NCBI RefSeq assembly: GCF_009905375.1
Contig: NC_133657.1
Span: 44,008,192 to 44,072,191, forward strand
Length of the DNA: 64,000 bases
Source of the DNA: Apium graveolens
Lineage: Eukaryota > Streptophyta > Magnoliopsida > Apiales > Apiaceae
Direction: 5' to 3'
The position numbers and the translations under genes were made by a program. Below are positions 10,625-21,341 of the stretch, piece by piece; within the stretch, counting starts at the first letter, position 1, and each line of letters opens with the position of its first letter. The notes under the pieces are model-generated. The model did no database searches and had not been told where the DNA came from. It saw nothing but the letters and a program-made list of their open reading frames with translations.

Positions 10625-11952
10625 TGTTAGTAAATGAATAACACAGATGGGGGGGGGTGAATATGTTTTAGGTGTTTTTGTGCTGTTCTTGAATCTTTAT
10701 GGTTGATCAAAGTAAATTAAATCTTTAGAGAAATGTGTTAATGCAGAATATAAGCATGCAATATAAAGAACACAAATCTTTCAAAATTCACTTAATTTTA
10801 TATTAAAATTAAGAATGTTTTGCTACAAAATTTCTAGGCTCTTTGTTGATAAAGAGCTTAGCTTCTCCTTGAGAGTGTTAAAAGATTTTTCTTTCTAAAT
10901 TTTTACTTCTCACAAAGGACCATTGTTAACTTTATAAATCAGTTAACTACTAGATTACACAGTGTACAATAAGACATGTTATTAACCTTTAGTAAACTGT
11001 CACTTGTCATTTCCATTTTAGGAAAAGTGAATCTTCTATTTCTGGCTAAAGATCTTTAGCATCTTATGATTATTTTGATCTTCCTTTGTTAGTTAATCTT
11101 CACCATTAATCTTGCACATCCTTCAAGCTACTTTTTGTAGACTTGTCAATCCAGCTGGTTGGATTGTTTGTTGATTGTAGATCTTGGATATTAAACTGGT
11201 ATACATTTTGTACTTTGAGAATTTACCTCAAGATCTCTAGTTAGGCATATAGAGATCTTGACATCTCGATAGGTATAATGACTTATCGAGATCTCTAATA
11301 CTCTATAGTGAATTTGACTTATAGAGGTCTCTGAGTTCTCTATAAGAGACTTTGGCTTGTCGAGGTCTCTCAGCTTTATGTCTTCACTTTGACCTGTTGA
11401 CAACTTAGAGTTCTCTAGTGAATTTTGAATTATCGATATCTCTGAGTTCTCTAGTGGACTTTGACTTATCGATAACTCAGAGTTCTCTAATGAATGTAGA
11501 CTTATCGATAACTCTGAGTTCTCTAGTGAAGAAATGACTTGTCGATATCTCCAAATTTCATATATCTTCAATTGACTTGTCGATATCTCTCTGAGTTCTC
11601 TAATAGCTTTCCTGACTTCTCAATAAGTCATTTGGAGTTCTCGAGTGACTTCTCTATAACACTAAATCTGTGACTTGTGGAGATCTTGACTTAGAGTATT
11701 TTTATCCAAACAGATTTATTCAACTCCAAGCTTCTTCAAAATTCTTCTAATGCATGATCTTCTTGATCTTCTTCCAGATAGAATCCTTAGGCTTGATACT
11801 ATTTAAGGAAAAAGGCTCCAGTCTGCTCCTTTGCATTTTTACAGACTTTAAAATGTTACAAGTACAAATACAAACTAAGATAACAATACAACTTACTTAA
11901 GGTTGTCAATTTGACTTAATCTTGTTGAGATACAGGCATGTCTTTGACAACA
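10625..11952 (-). repeat. copia-3 3' LTR, 1328 bp
   Basis: The minus strand starts TGTTGTCAAAGACATG and ends CATTTACTAACA. A C9 tract (plus-strand G9 at 10649-10657) lies 24 bases from that end. A dense array of GACTTATCGAT/GAGTTCTCTAG-type motifs lies at 11240-11660. The left flank (CGAAG) is inside the E LTR. Confidence 0.88.
11240..11660. repeat. TTGACTTRTCGA / GAGTTCTC array in copia-3 LTR
   Basis: More than ten loosely spaced units alternate between GACTTATCGAGATCTC-type and GAGTTCTCTAGTGAA-type sequences. Many include TTGAC, the WRKY W-box core. Spacing is irregular (about 25-40 bases). The same motif vocabulary recurs upstream of the aORF at 63425-63860. Confidence 0.85.
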
Positions 11953-11967
11953 ATCTCCCCCAATTTG
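11953..11967 (-). other. copia-3 polypurine tract
   Basis: The minus strand reads CAAATTGGGGGAGAT directly before the LTR start TGTTGTC. This is the plus-strand DNA primer site, and it confirms that 10625-11952 is the 3' LTR. Confidence 0.88.
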
Positions 11968-12158
11968 TGAGAAGATTGCATAACACAAATTTATGCCTGT
12001 TAATAAGACTAACCCAAGCTAAAATGAAAAGTAAAGTAATTACATGAGAATTGACACAATTACAACTTTTATACTAATAGAAGATTTACAAGATTCAAGT
12101 AGTTACAAGGGTCAGGTAAATACTGTTTTTGCTTCAGTTTCTTCTCTAATAATATCCC

Positions 12159-15100
12159 TTAACTGACAAGAATTTCAAGCTCTTCTGCAATAGGGGTTCT
12201 ACTTAGAGCTTCTACTAGTTTAAACCTTGCATCCCTTGGATAACCACTATTCAGTAAATCAATTCTAAACCTTAATAATTGGCCAGCTTTGATATTGAGA
12301 AACTTCCCATTTTTGGATATTCTGCTCCTTCCTTTTGCTTTCAATTCTTCAGACCTTTTTCTGAACAACTCAAGTTCCTCATCATACCTTCTCTTTCTTT
12401 CCTCATATTCAGCTTCATTCCTTTTTCTTCTTTCTTCTCTCTCAATCAACCATTCAGTTAGAATTGATCTCCTTGCTCTAGTAGCGGAATCCTTATCCTT
12501 TAGTAGACTTATCACTCTTTTAATTTCTGTTGGAGAAAGTGAATCCAATAGAGTGCAGCCAAGGAAAGTGAAGGACCCATCTTCATAATAAATTCTAACT
12601 TCCCTTAGAGATACAACCCAGACTCTAACTATTTCCTCTGCAAGTTGTTGAAAATAATCTTCATCTGAGATGCACCAATTCAAGGGTAGAAAGTCAGATT
12701 GCTTGAAACAGTTCCAGATGGCCCTTTCAGTGACTTCTTCTTTATCTGTAGGCTTGACTTTCTTAGGCTTCCTCCCAAAAGATTTGTGATTTGCTTTTAG
12801 TGAAGGCTTGGTTAATGGTAAGGTTGTGATTTTCTTGAGATTTGTTTGGCTTGTGGTGATTTGAATTTTTAGGAAGGAGTTGGTTGTTTGTTTGTATAGA
12901 AATTTTGGTTTTGAGGTTTGAAATGGTATAATGTTTGAGATAGTTGATTTTGAAGGTTGAGATAAAGAATGAGCTAGGACTGTTTGGATTTTTAGGGCTT
13001 GTTGTGTTTCTAAGCCATCATGATTCTTTTTGCTCATCCTTTCACTTCTTCTCTTCTTCTATTCATCTTTCTTATCATCCTCCTTCTTTTTCTCTCCACC
13101 CTTGTTGCCAGATGGTTTAGAGAATTGACTTGGATTTGAGCCATAAGGATTTTGATCATCTTTCTTCTGCTCATCATCATCCTTGTCTTTTCTTAGATTA
13201 TACTTTGTATTTGGCAGCATGGTGTCAGGGTTCATAACATATTTCTCTAAAATGTTTATCATCTCCATATTTTCATGCTTCTTATTCTTTTTGCGCTTCA
13301 ATTCAGACTGTAAAGTCATGATCAGCCTCATGTTTGATCTAACACAGTATTTTGGAACAAGAAGATATCTGGCTTGTTTGGTCATTGGGCAGATGTAAAC
13401 TACTCCTTGATTTGGATATAGATAGGCTTCTGGAAAAGCTTTTATATGTCCCTTTTTAAGCTCTTGGAGAAGTTGTGTATCCTCTTGAATGACTGGATTT
13501 ACTCTGTCAATCATCACATCAAGTTCAGATGCTCTTAGAGTTTAGAGATTTTTGAGAGTCACCTGAATGCACATGTCCACAGCACCATCATTAATATTCA
13601 TGACAATCCTTTTCTCCAGAAAATCATCAATCTTCACTATCACTACCCTTAAGAAGTTAATGTTCTTGGCCAGGACTTTCTTGCAAGTCACATAGTTGTT
13701 TTTAAGGGACACTCTCAGTGCTGCAAGAAGGTCATTGAATTCCTGATCTTGATTTGGTCCTTCTGCAGCCCTTTGAAGTCTTTCCTTTCCAACATCTTTT
13801 TAGCATTTGAGCTTTGACCCTTAAATTGTTGAATTCTAGCCTCAATCTCCCCCTTAGTCCTGGTGAGAGGCATGAGTAGGGGAGTTGGAATTTCTGGCCT
13901 TATTTGTTCAGGTAGAGAAGGTAGTGGTATGTTGAGTTTGCCCATGATGGCTCCCAAAGCTATAGAATTATACATTTGAAGATGCTTATGAGAGTCCACC
14001 AGGGTTTGGATGTCTGTGTGTTGGATCTTGACAAGAGATGTCAAGGCTTGAACTTGTGCAGTGAGAGAAGCATTGGAGTCTTGCAGTGCTGAGACTTTGC
14101 TTTGTAGAGATTGAATTTGCAGATTTGTGGAGATGGAGATAGGCAGAAAAGAGCTAGTAGATGTGCCAAATGTTTCATCTACAGCATGTTTGATGCCTTC
14201 CATAAGCAAACTGAAGGCGCATATCTGCTTCGGTGAAGTTGGTCTAGCTTGACCTTAGTGTCATTTGAATGAGTGATTTGTTGTTGGACGAGTGTATTGA
14301 GAGAGATGAATGATTGCTTGAGATTTTTGACTTCTTTTTCAATAGAAGCAAGATCCATCCTTGACATTTGCTCAGCAAAGTGCTTGAATTTGGAAGTGAT
14401 CTGTACTTGAGATGGTATAATCTCATCCATCTTCAAATTTTCTGATTCTATCTTCATGACCGGTTAGCTTGATTTCAAGAGCTTTACCAAAAAGATGAAA
14501 TGTTTTGAGCTGAACTTTGTATACTTTTGTAATTGCATCATATACATCTTGTGGAGTCAAGGACTTTGCATTGCTGCTCAGAACAGTGATGTATTATTCC
14601 TTAAATATGGCCAAGACTTGATCCATTTCCAAGACAAGGTCATCAGAGAGCCATGCATCCATATTTTCATCTTGTTCTGCATCATTGACAATTTTCTCAT
14701 TCTGCTTCTCAACTTCTTCATTGTATGTAAGCATGATAGCTTGATAATCTTGATTTCTCATGTTGGAAGTCAATAGATGTTGTGAGATATTTTCCAGTCC
14801 GGAAATCTGCTCAACTAGTAGATCATCTACAGATGTGGGTTGAGAGCCATATTTATGCAGCCATTGAGAGAGAATGTATGGTTGTTGAAGTTGTGAGGTG
14901 GATGGTATAGAAACACCTGTGACTGAGGTCACAGTTTTACTCACAGATTTCTCTGTGGTTATGGCTAGTTGTTGTTCCACACTAGTTAAGGGAACCTCCA
15001 ATTGAATTGGAGGGGATTTGACTGGGTTACTGCCATGTGCACCAGTCTCAAACCCTTGTGTGTCTTGCACCACACTGTCACCTGAATGTGCTATACTTGT

Positions 15101-16367
15101 CTCCCATATGACACGATCATTGGCAATTTGACTCCTAGCTTCAACTGCCAAGGCAATTTCTGCTAGGATTTTGAGGGGAGTCGTTCCTACATGAGGAACC
15201 TCTAATTGAATTGGAGAGGATTAGATAGCTCCCTCTCAGGAGTACCACCTTTAAACCTTTCAGTCTGTGAAGACTGTTTTGCACATGAAGGTGCATTAGA
15301 GACATCCATGGGGTCTTCAGTAAAAACTGATGAATCCCCCATGTTTTGATGGTGTCATCAAGGTCTACCCCAGCTAGTAGCCTCTCACCATCTAAATTAA
15401 GTGTATGGGTGGTCAACAAGGCTTTTTGAGCCAAGTCACTTGAGTGACCTTGCACTTGAGAATTGAATTCAAGTGCTATTGGTAGGGAAGAAATTTGAGA
15501 TTTAAGAGAGTGTTGCTCAGATGAGAGTGTTGACAGCTCCCCCTGAATAGATGAGGGAGCTTCAAAAGATGTGCTCTCACTATGTGTGCCATCCTTATTT
15601 CTCCTACTATACACTTGAATTGCTTCAGGTGCAGGCTGTGTAGACTCTTTACATGGTGCATTGGGGTTAATTCTCTTTTCAATAGATACACCATGTTGAG
15701 AGGATGCATCTAGAGTCTGTTTAGTCCCCATTTCTACAACTGCACCTTATTGGGAGGGTACAGAGGTGTCTTGAGTGGTCAGCTCATATTTCTTACACTC
15801 TTTTGGTCTTTTGACCAAGGGTGACTTAGTTTTAGTTTGGTCCTCACCACTCTCAGTTATAACTGCTAGGGTTACCTCCTTTCTCTTTCTTTTACTCACC
15901 TCATGCTTTTGAGAAGATGAGGTGGTTGATTTCCTAGTTACTAAGGGTTTTGAAGAAATGGTTGCAGCTTGGGAAGATCCCTGCGGGTGTTCCTGTGTTT
16001 GTACTCCCACAGGTTCAGGGATCATAGTTGTGCTAGATTGTACATTTGACCTCATATCAGGCATAGGGTAAGGGTAAGTCCTAAACCTCTCCAACATGAA
16101 TGGAATGATTTTCAGACTTACATTTACCTTATTCTTTGTAGTAAGTGAACCAAATATTATTTTGGACACTTGCTTACAATTACCTATTTTTGTGTTATCT
16201 ATGCCATTTAACAAATGTATGTCTCCTACCTTATGATGTAAAGTGAACATGATAAATCTAGGAAAGAAAATTTCCTTACCTTTAGCTGACAGGGGCATTG
16301 ATATCCTGGTTGCAAGCTCTTATAGGATCAATAGACCAACATTCAAGTGTCTGTTGTGGGCAATTGA
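12159..16367 (-). pseudogene. copia-3 extra ORF (aORF), 3' nine-tenths, broken
   Basis: This continues the frame begun at 62745-63265; the frame is preserved across the element A insertion (…LVYSI, then AHNRHLNVGLL). Features in order: a conserved globular part (AKGKEIFFPRFIMF … KQVSKIIFGSL, about 16000-16300); Ser/Thr-rich sequence with basic NLS-like KRKRK (about 15880) and KRPKECKK; a long hydrophilic region; a coiled coil (about 13950-14450, LQSKVSALQDSNASLTAQVQ); a basic patch KRKKNKK (about 13290); and a charged helical C-terminus ending EELEILVS at 12159. At least five in-frame stops (for example TAA at 15747, TAA at 14594) and several frameshifts (one near 15345) kill it. Intact length would be about 1,500 residues. 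Function unknown; the N-terminal half loosely recalls helical domains of plant transposon-associated proteins. Confidence 0.8.
16363..16367. other. TSD of element A, left copy (ATTGA)
   Basis: ATTGA directly precedes the TGTAACACCC start of the left LTR. An identical ATTGA follows the right LTR at 62745-62749. Confidence 0.95.
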
Positions 16368-18385
16368 TGTAACACCCCCAGATCCGGGGTCGGGGATCCG
16401 GGTCGTCTCGAGTTCCATTTCCCTTAATAATACGTAATCTTATCAATCAACCAACTGCTGCGTACTGTGACCCCACAATAAACACACACACCACAAGTTA
16501 TAGTCTCAGAGATGAATATCCAAAAAAATAACACGAGTCATTTTATTCCAAAATTATATGCCATTAGACCTTAAAAGGGTTTCTGAATAAATTTACATTT
16601 CTTTGCCATTATTACAATTGATAAAGATACATAAGTCTGGTACATCAAAAGTTGGAAGCCTAGCCTATTGGTAGTTCCTACCTCAGCTACAACGACATCA
16701 ACGCCTATAGGAAACTGCGGAACATTTCCTATCCGCTCGCGAATTGGGAGCTTGGTCCTGTTCATCTTGTCTATCTGATATTGTGTGATGAAAGAAGAAA
16801 GCAAGGGTGAGCAACAAGCCCACTAAAATAATATGTATACTGATTAACAATATATGAGCATTCTCATAGTACTGATGAAAGTCTTGGTCAAAAGAAATGA
16901 ACCAAGCTGATATCTTAACGCGACCAAGTCGCAAAATATTCAGTATATATATATACATATATATATATACTTTTCACAATCTTTGAAATCCTCTGACATG
17001 TATAATATACACAGAATTCCAATTTATAACTGTATAAAAATATCGTTGCAAGGTGATCTCATATATCTAACCTTGTCTCAACGTTTTTATGAAACCTTTG
17101 TCATTCATAAGACAATCATTAACTAGATATAAGTTTAAAAGATGAAGTTACAAGATACTCCAATATACTTATATCTTTTCTGAATACTACTTGAACTACC
17201 ACCGTTCAATGTATAAATAGTTCATCCCATAGATTAAGCTACAAGACAAAACTTGTATATAATCAATCTTTAAAATATCATCAAAATAAAATGAAGTTAC
17301 GAGATACTTCATTTGATGCAAACATCATTTTGAAAACTTGACCCTGCCAACACTCAACAATCGCCCAACCTTAGCCTTTCTATCGAAGTGCTCTGGGTAG
17401 TGTTGCAGAAATATCCAATTGGATGATGAACTCATTACGGGAGTTTGCCGCGCCAGGAAGACCACTTACGATGATCAGTCGTAGTAGTGCAACCCCACCA
17501 TTTTCTACATGTAGAGGAGAACCTGTCGGATTTACTTGTCAACCGAACACTGGACTCCTAAGGAATGGACCGTCTTAGCGGAACTTCCGGGAAATTTGGG
17601 CCAATATAATAAGGCTGGGCCGGCGCTACTCGACCACTTACGCCACTCCTAGTTCAGATGAAATCCATGACTCTGAAACGTAAAGCTCGCCCCCCTTTCC
17701 CCAAGTAGAAACTTGTTGATACGGCTCCACCAAGAAGTCGTATCTAGTTGGAAAGGAAAACTCACCGATATTTCCCAGGTGGTGCCTGTTAATGGATTAA
17801 CTTGTTCCAAGAATTTTACTTCCCGAGTGTTGGGTAAGTAATCAAAAACTCTTTTATCAAAACAGCAACCTTGTTGCGAATATGAAACACACCACAGAGC
17901 CGGATCCCTCAGGTTTTGAGCGAGTATTTAAATCCCCTTCGAAAGGAGGATCTTAAATAAATAAATGAGTTTTGGGATCTTTATTTGAATAATCAAAAGT
18001 GAGTTTGATTATCGACACATTATTCCTTAAATAAAATAAAGAATAATAATTAGTAATTAATCGGAGTCATAAGTCCTCGAATGAATATTCAAAATAATAT
18101 TCATTAATAAAATAAACGGAGTCATAAGCCCTCGAATGAATATTCAAAATAATATTCATTAAATAAAATAAACGGAGTCATAAGCCCTCGAATGAATATT
18201 CAAAATAATATTCATTAAATAAAATAAACGGAGTCATAAGCCCTCGAATGAATATTCAAAATAATATTCATTAAATAAAATAAACAGAGTCATAAGCCCT
18301 CGAATGAATATTCAAAATAATATTCATTAATAAAAATAAAGTAATCGAATAAACCTTATTCGAATAATAGTCTTGAAAACTATTC

Positions 18386-18418
<33 letters not shown>

Positions 18419-20486
18419 CTCGGGAACATCGACTCCCGGTTTTAGAAAAATGTTCACCTTTGGGTCCCCTATACTAAGGGTATACGCAAATACCGCTCAT
18501 CTCTAGCATAGGTATTATCAACTGCATCAACAGATATATGTATCAAGATTACAAAACAGGCATGCATATATACCATATCACATGCTATAATATATCGCAA
18601 GAATTTGCTAATTAACCATCATGCATTTATCACAAGACAATGCATATACATATATACATCACAACAACAGTATAGCGGGTAGGAAACTTGCCTGAGTGTT
18701 CCCGGATTAGACTTAAGCTTAGAGTGGGTCCGGTAACCTATGAACAACAACATAAGCCGAAATTAAACTACGGTCGCTTAAGAAACTAGACTTTAACCAT
18801 TTAGAGCCCTAACGTTCGCTTTCGCGCTTAACGATTCACTTAAGTCGCTCGAGTACCCTCAGCTCCACCATTTTTAATAAATTAACCCTTAAGAGTTTTA
18901 AGGAGATTCTTTCGCGAGTACCTTACCAACTGCCTAATCCACTTAACATAATTGCTTCATACCCCAATTAGTCATTTAAAGTCCTTAACCAAGGTTTCAA
19001 AGTAAGGTGAGGGGTAACGGTTCGTTCGCGAAACGTCATTACTTAAAACGGTCGTTTCTCCTAAACCGTACATCGGAATCAAACGAACTACATATCAAAA
19101 CGAAGCTCGTAACATGAACTATCTAATCATGGCAATGGTCAAAACCTAGCAGTGAGTTCACGGGTCCTAATGTTAAGAACAAAAACAGTCTAAAGTAAAT
19201 CGGACATTACGACGGCTATGTTTACGCGATTACCCAAATTTATACCACTCCAAATCAACCCACAATCAACCCACAATCAACATCACAACCAAACTCCATC
19301 CATAATTCACCATAACAGCCCCAACAACTCAATATTATCAACTTATACTACTTCCCAATCATGAACTAAAAGCTTACTTAAGTTCTTTAACTAATTATCA
19401 AGATTTACAACTCCAAAAATACCACAAAACCAACTAATCTCTACATACACAACAATCAAGCCTCTCATGAACTATAATAATCATATTATGCTCTTAAAAT
19501 TCAATAACAAAGCTAGGTTAAGAGATTATACCTTCCTTGTGAGTGGGAGTAACTAATTAGCTTGGAATCACCCTTGAAAGTCCTTATCCAAGCTTAATCT
19601 AAACAAAAATTCAAGAACAAAAATTTAAATTCTTGAAAAACACTATTCACCCTCTTCTTCCATGATTTTTAGGAAGAGATTGTGAAGGAAATTGAAGCTT
19701 AGATTCATGGGATAGCTATATTTATGTATAAGGAACCTTGGATAATTACCTCATGATTTAACAATGCTTGGAACTAGGATTTTGAATTTTTCCTCTTTGA
19801 AAAAGAAGAAAATCCGAGAGCTTTGATGAAGAAATGAAATAAACTTTGTGTTTTGGTGAAAATGAAATGTTTTGGCTTGGTTGGTTGCTTTTTATTTGTT
19901 TTTTTTGTTACCTTTTACCATGGTGACTTTTGTGTGGTTCTAAATCAACCAACAACGCACTTTGCTTTGGTCATGTTTATGTCACCATGTGATGTCACCC
20001 TCCCACCTTTGTCCTCTTCTTATTGGTTTAATGACATCATCCCCGCTAACCTCTTTGATTAGCTTCTAATTACTTGGCTAATGACCGCTGATCTGTTATA
20101 CGGTTCGCTTAACTTTCGTTTTCGTTTATCGTTTGAGGGATCATACCCGGGATCTTATTACTTGGGTTCCTTTAACCTTTCTCAATACATTATATTCCTT
20201 TTATGATCCTCTCTTAAAATCCTTGAATTTAAATCCTTTTTATCCTGTTACCTTATACTAAATTCCTTCGGTATCTGGTGGATTTTCGGGAAAAATCAAA
20301 GTGTTCGGATTTGGATTCTGACGATCTTTACATACACTTATATACCACATAGAGTACTATTAATATCCCAGAAGATCAATAAAAGAACCCCTACATAGTG
20401 TGGCATGAAAAGTTTTCTTATTCAGCATAATCAGCAAAACACTATTCATAAGGGTTTCAAAAATTCCAAAAATTGGGGTTATTACA
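16368..20486 (-). repeat. Element A 3' LTR, 4119 bp
   Basis: The plus strand begins TGTAACACCCCC and ends GGGGTTATTACA. Relative to its partner it lacks 238 bp (partner 60062-60299), with ATC microhomology at the break near 17978. It carries five rather than four copies of a 56-bp hairpin minisatellite (18062-18345) and TA-rich tracts at 16935-16970 and 18385-18418. Apparent small ORFs inside are not supported. Confidence 0.95.
18062..18345. repeat. 56-bp hairpin minisatellite, 5 copies
   Basis: Units start with CGGAGTCATAAGCCCTCG near 18062, 18117, 18172, 18229 and 18285. Each contains the perfect inverted repeat AATGAATATT / AATATTCATT with a six-base spacer, so every unit can form a 10-bp stem. 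Confidence 0.93.
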
Positions 20487-20505
20487 GTCTCCCCACCTTA
20501 AAAGG
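20487..20505 (-). other. Element A polypurine tract
   Basis: The minus strand reads AAGGTGGGGAGAC immediately before the LTR start TGTAATAACCCC. Confidence 0.9.
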
Positions 20506-20519
20506 ATTTCGTCCCGGAA

Positions 20520-21341
20520 TCAGATAGAAAATGAATAGGGATACTCTCTTAACATTGCACTTTCTAACTCTCGAGTAAATTTTCCCACATTGTGGTTCTT
20601 CCATCAAACTCTGAATAGTTTGATAACCCTTCTCCTAAGCACTTGTTCCTTTTTCAATCTATAACCCTTCCTGGTTGCTCCATATAGGTTACGTCTGGTT
20701 GCATGTCTAGGCACTCATATGCTCCTATTTATCTGGCATCCGAATTACACTTCCTTAACATTGATACGTGAAACACGTTATGACTTGATACATGTTCGGG
20801 GGTAGGGCTAGCTCATATGCTAACTTCCCAATACGTCTTAATATATCCAAGGGTCCAATAATTTGTGGACTTAGCTTTCATTTCTTTCCGAACCTCATCA
20901 ATCCTTTCCAAGGGAATACCTATAACAACACTAGGTCCCCTATTTCATACTCTTTGTCCTTTCGATTCAAATCAGCATACCTCTTATGTCCATCTTGGGT
21001 TACTACCAGCCTTCCTCTGATTAGATCTATTATATCCTTGGACCTTTGGACTACTGCGGGTCCGAGCATCTTGCGCTCTACAACAAAATCCTAACATAAG
21101 GGAGATCGACATTGTCTTCCCTCAAGGATCTCATAAGGCAATACCTCGATACTGACATACGATCGATTATCGTGAGATAACTTAATCCGCGTTAAGTGAT
21201 CATTCCAAATTCTTTCAAGTTTATTGCACCGGCTCTCATTATAGCTTCTAGCATTATAGCTTTTGCTTCTCACTACCCATTCTTTTCCAGTTCGTAGTCG
21301 TTACTATCTTCCGTACATAATACTATACTGGTTACACTTTT
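20520..21341 (-). pseudogene. Element A integrase C-terminus and chromodomain remnant
   Basis: Minus-strand frames show PYEILEGRQCRSPLC (integrase core end, about 21100), then DGHKRYADLNRKDKEYEIGD, a GPF/Y-like module (KLSPQIIGPLDILRRIGKLAYELALP), and finally a chromodomain-like tail (VIKLFRV*WKNHNVGKFTRELESAM) ending at TGA 20522-20520. A chromodomain at the integrase C-terminus defines chromoviruses, including Tekay. Multiple stops and frameshifts are present, and element C interrupts the sequence at 21341. Confidence 0.85.

Noticed and set aside
12279..12588. Plus-strand ORFs rich in Ser/Leu/Phe
   Set aside because: Antisense shadows of the Glu/Lys/Arg-rich aORF C-terminus.
16935..16975. 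TA-rich runs as an LTR promoter
   Set aside because: Simple TA microsatellites recur at several points in each LTR; none can be singled out as the TATA box.
20792..21094. 100-codon plus-strand ORF
   Set aside because: Antisense of the integrase C-terminal region, whose minus frames match chromovirus integrase blocks.
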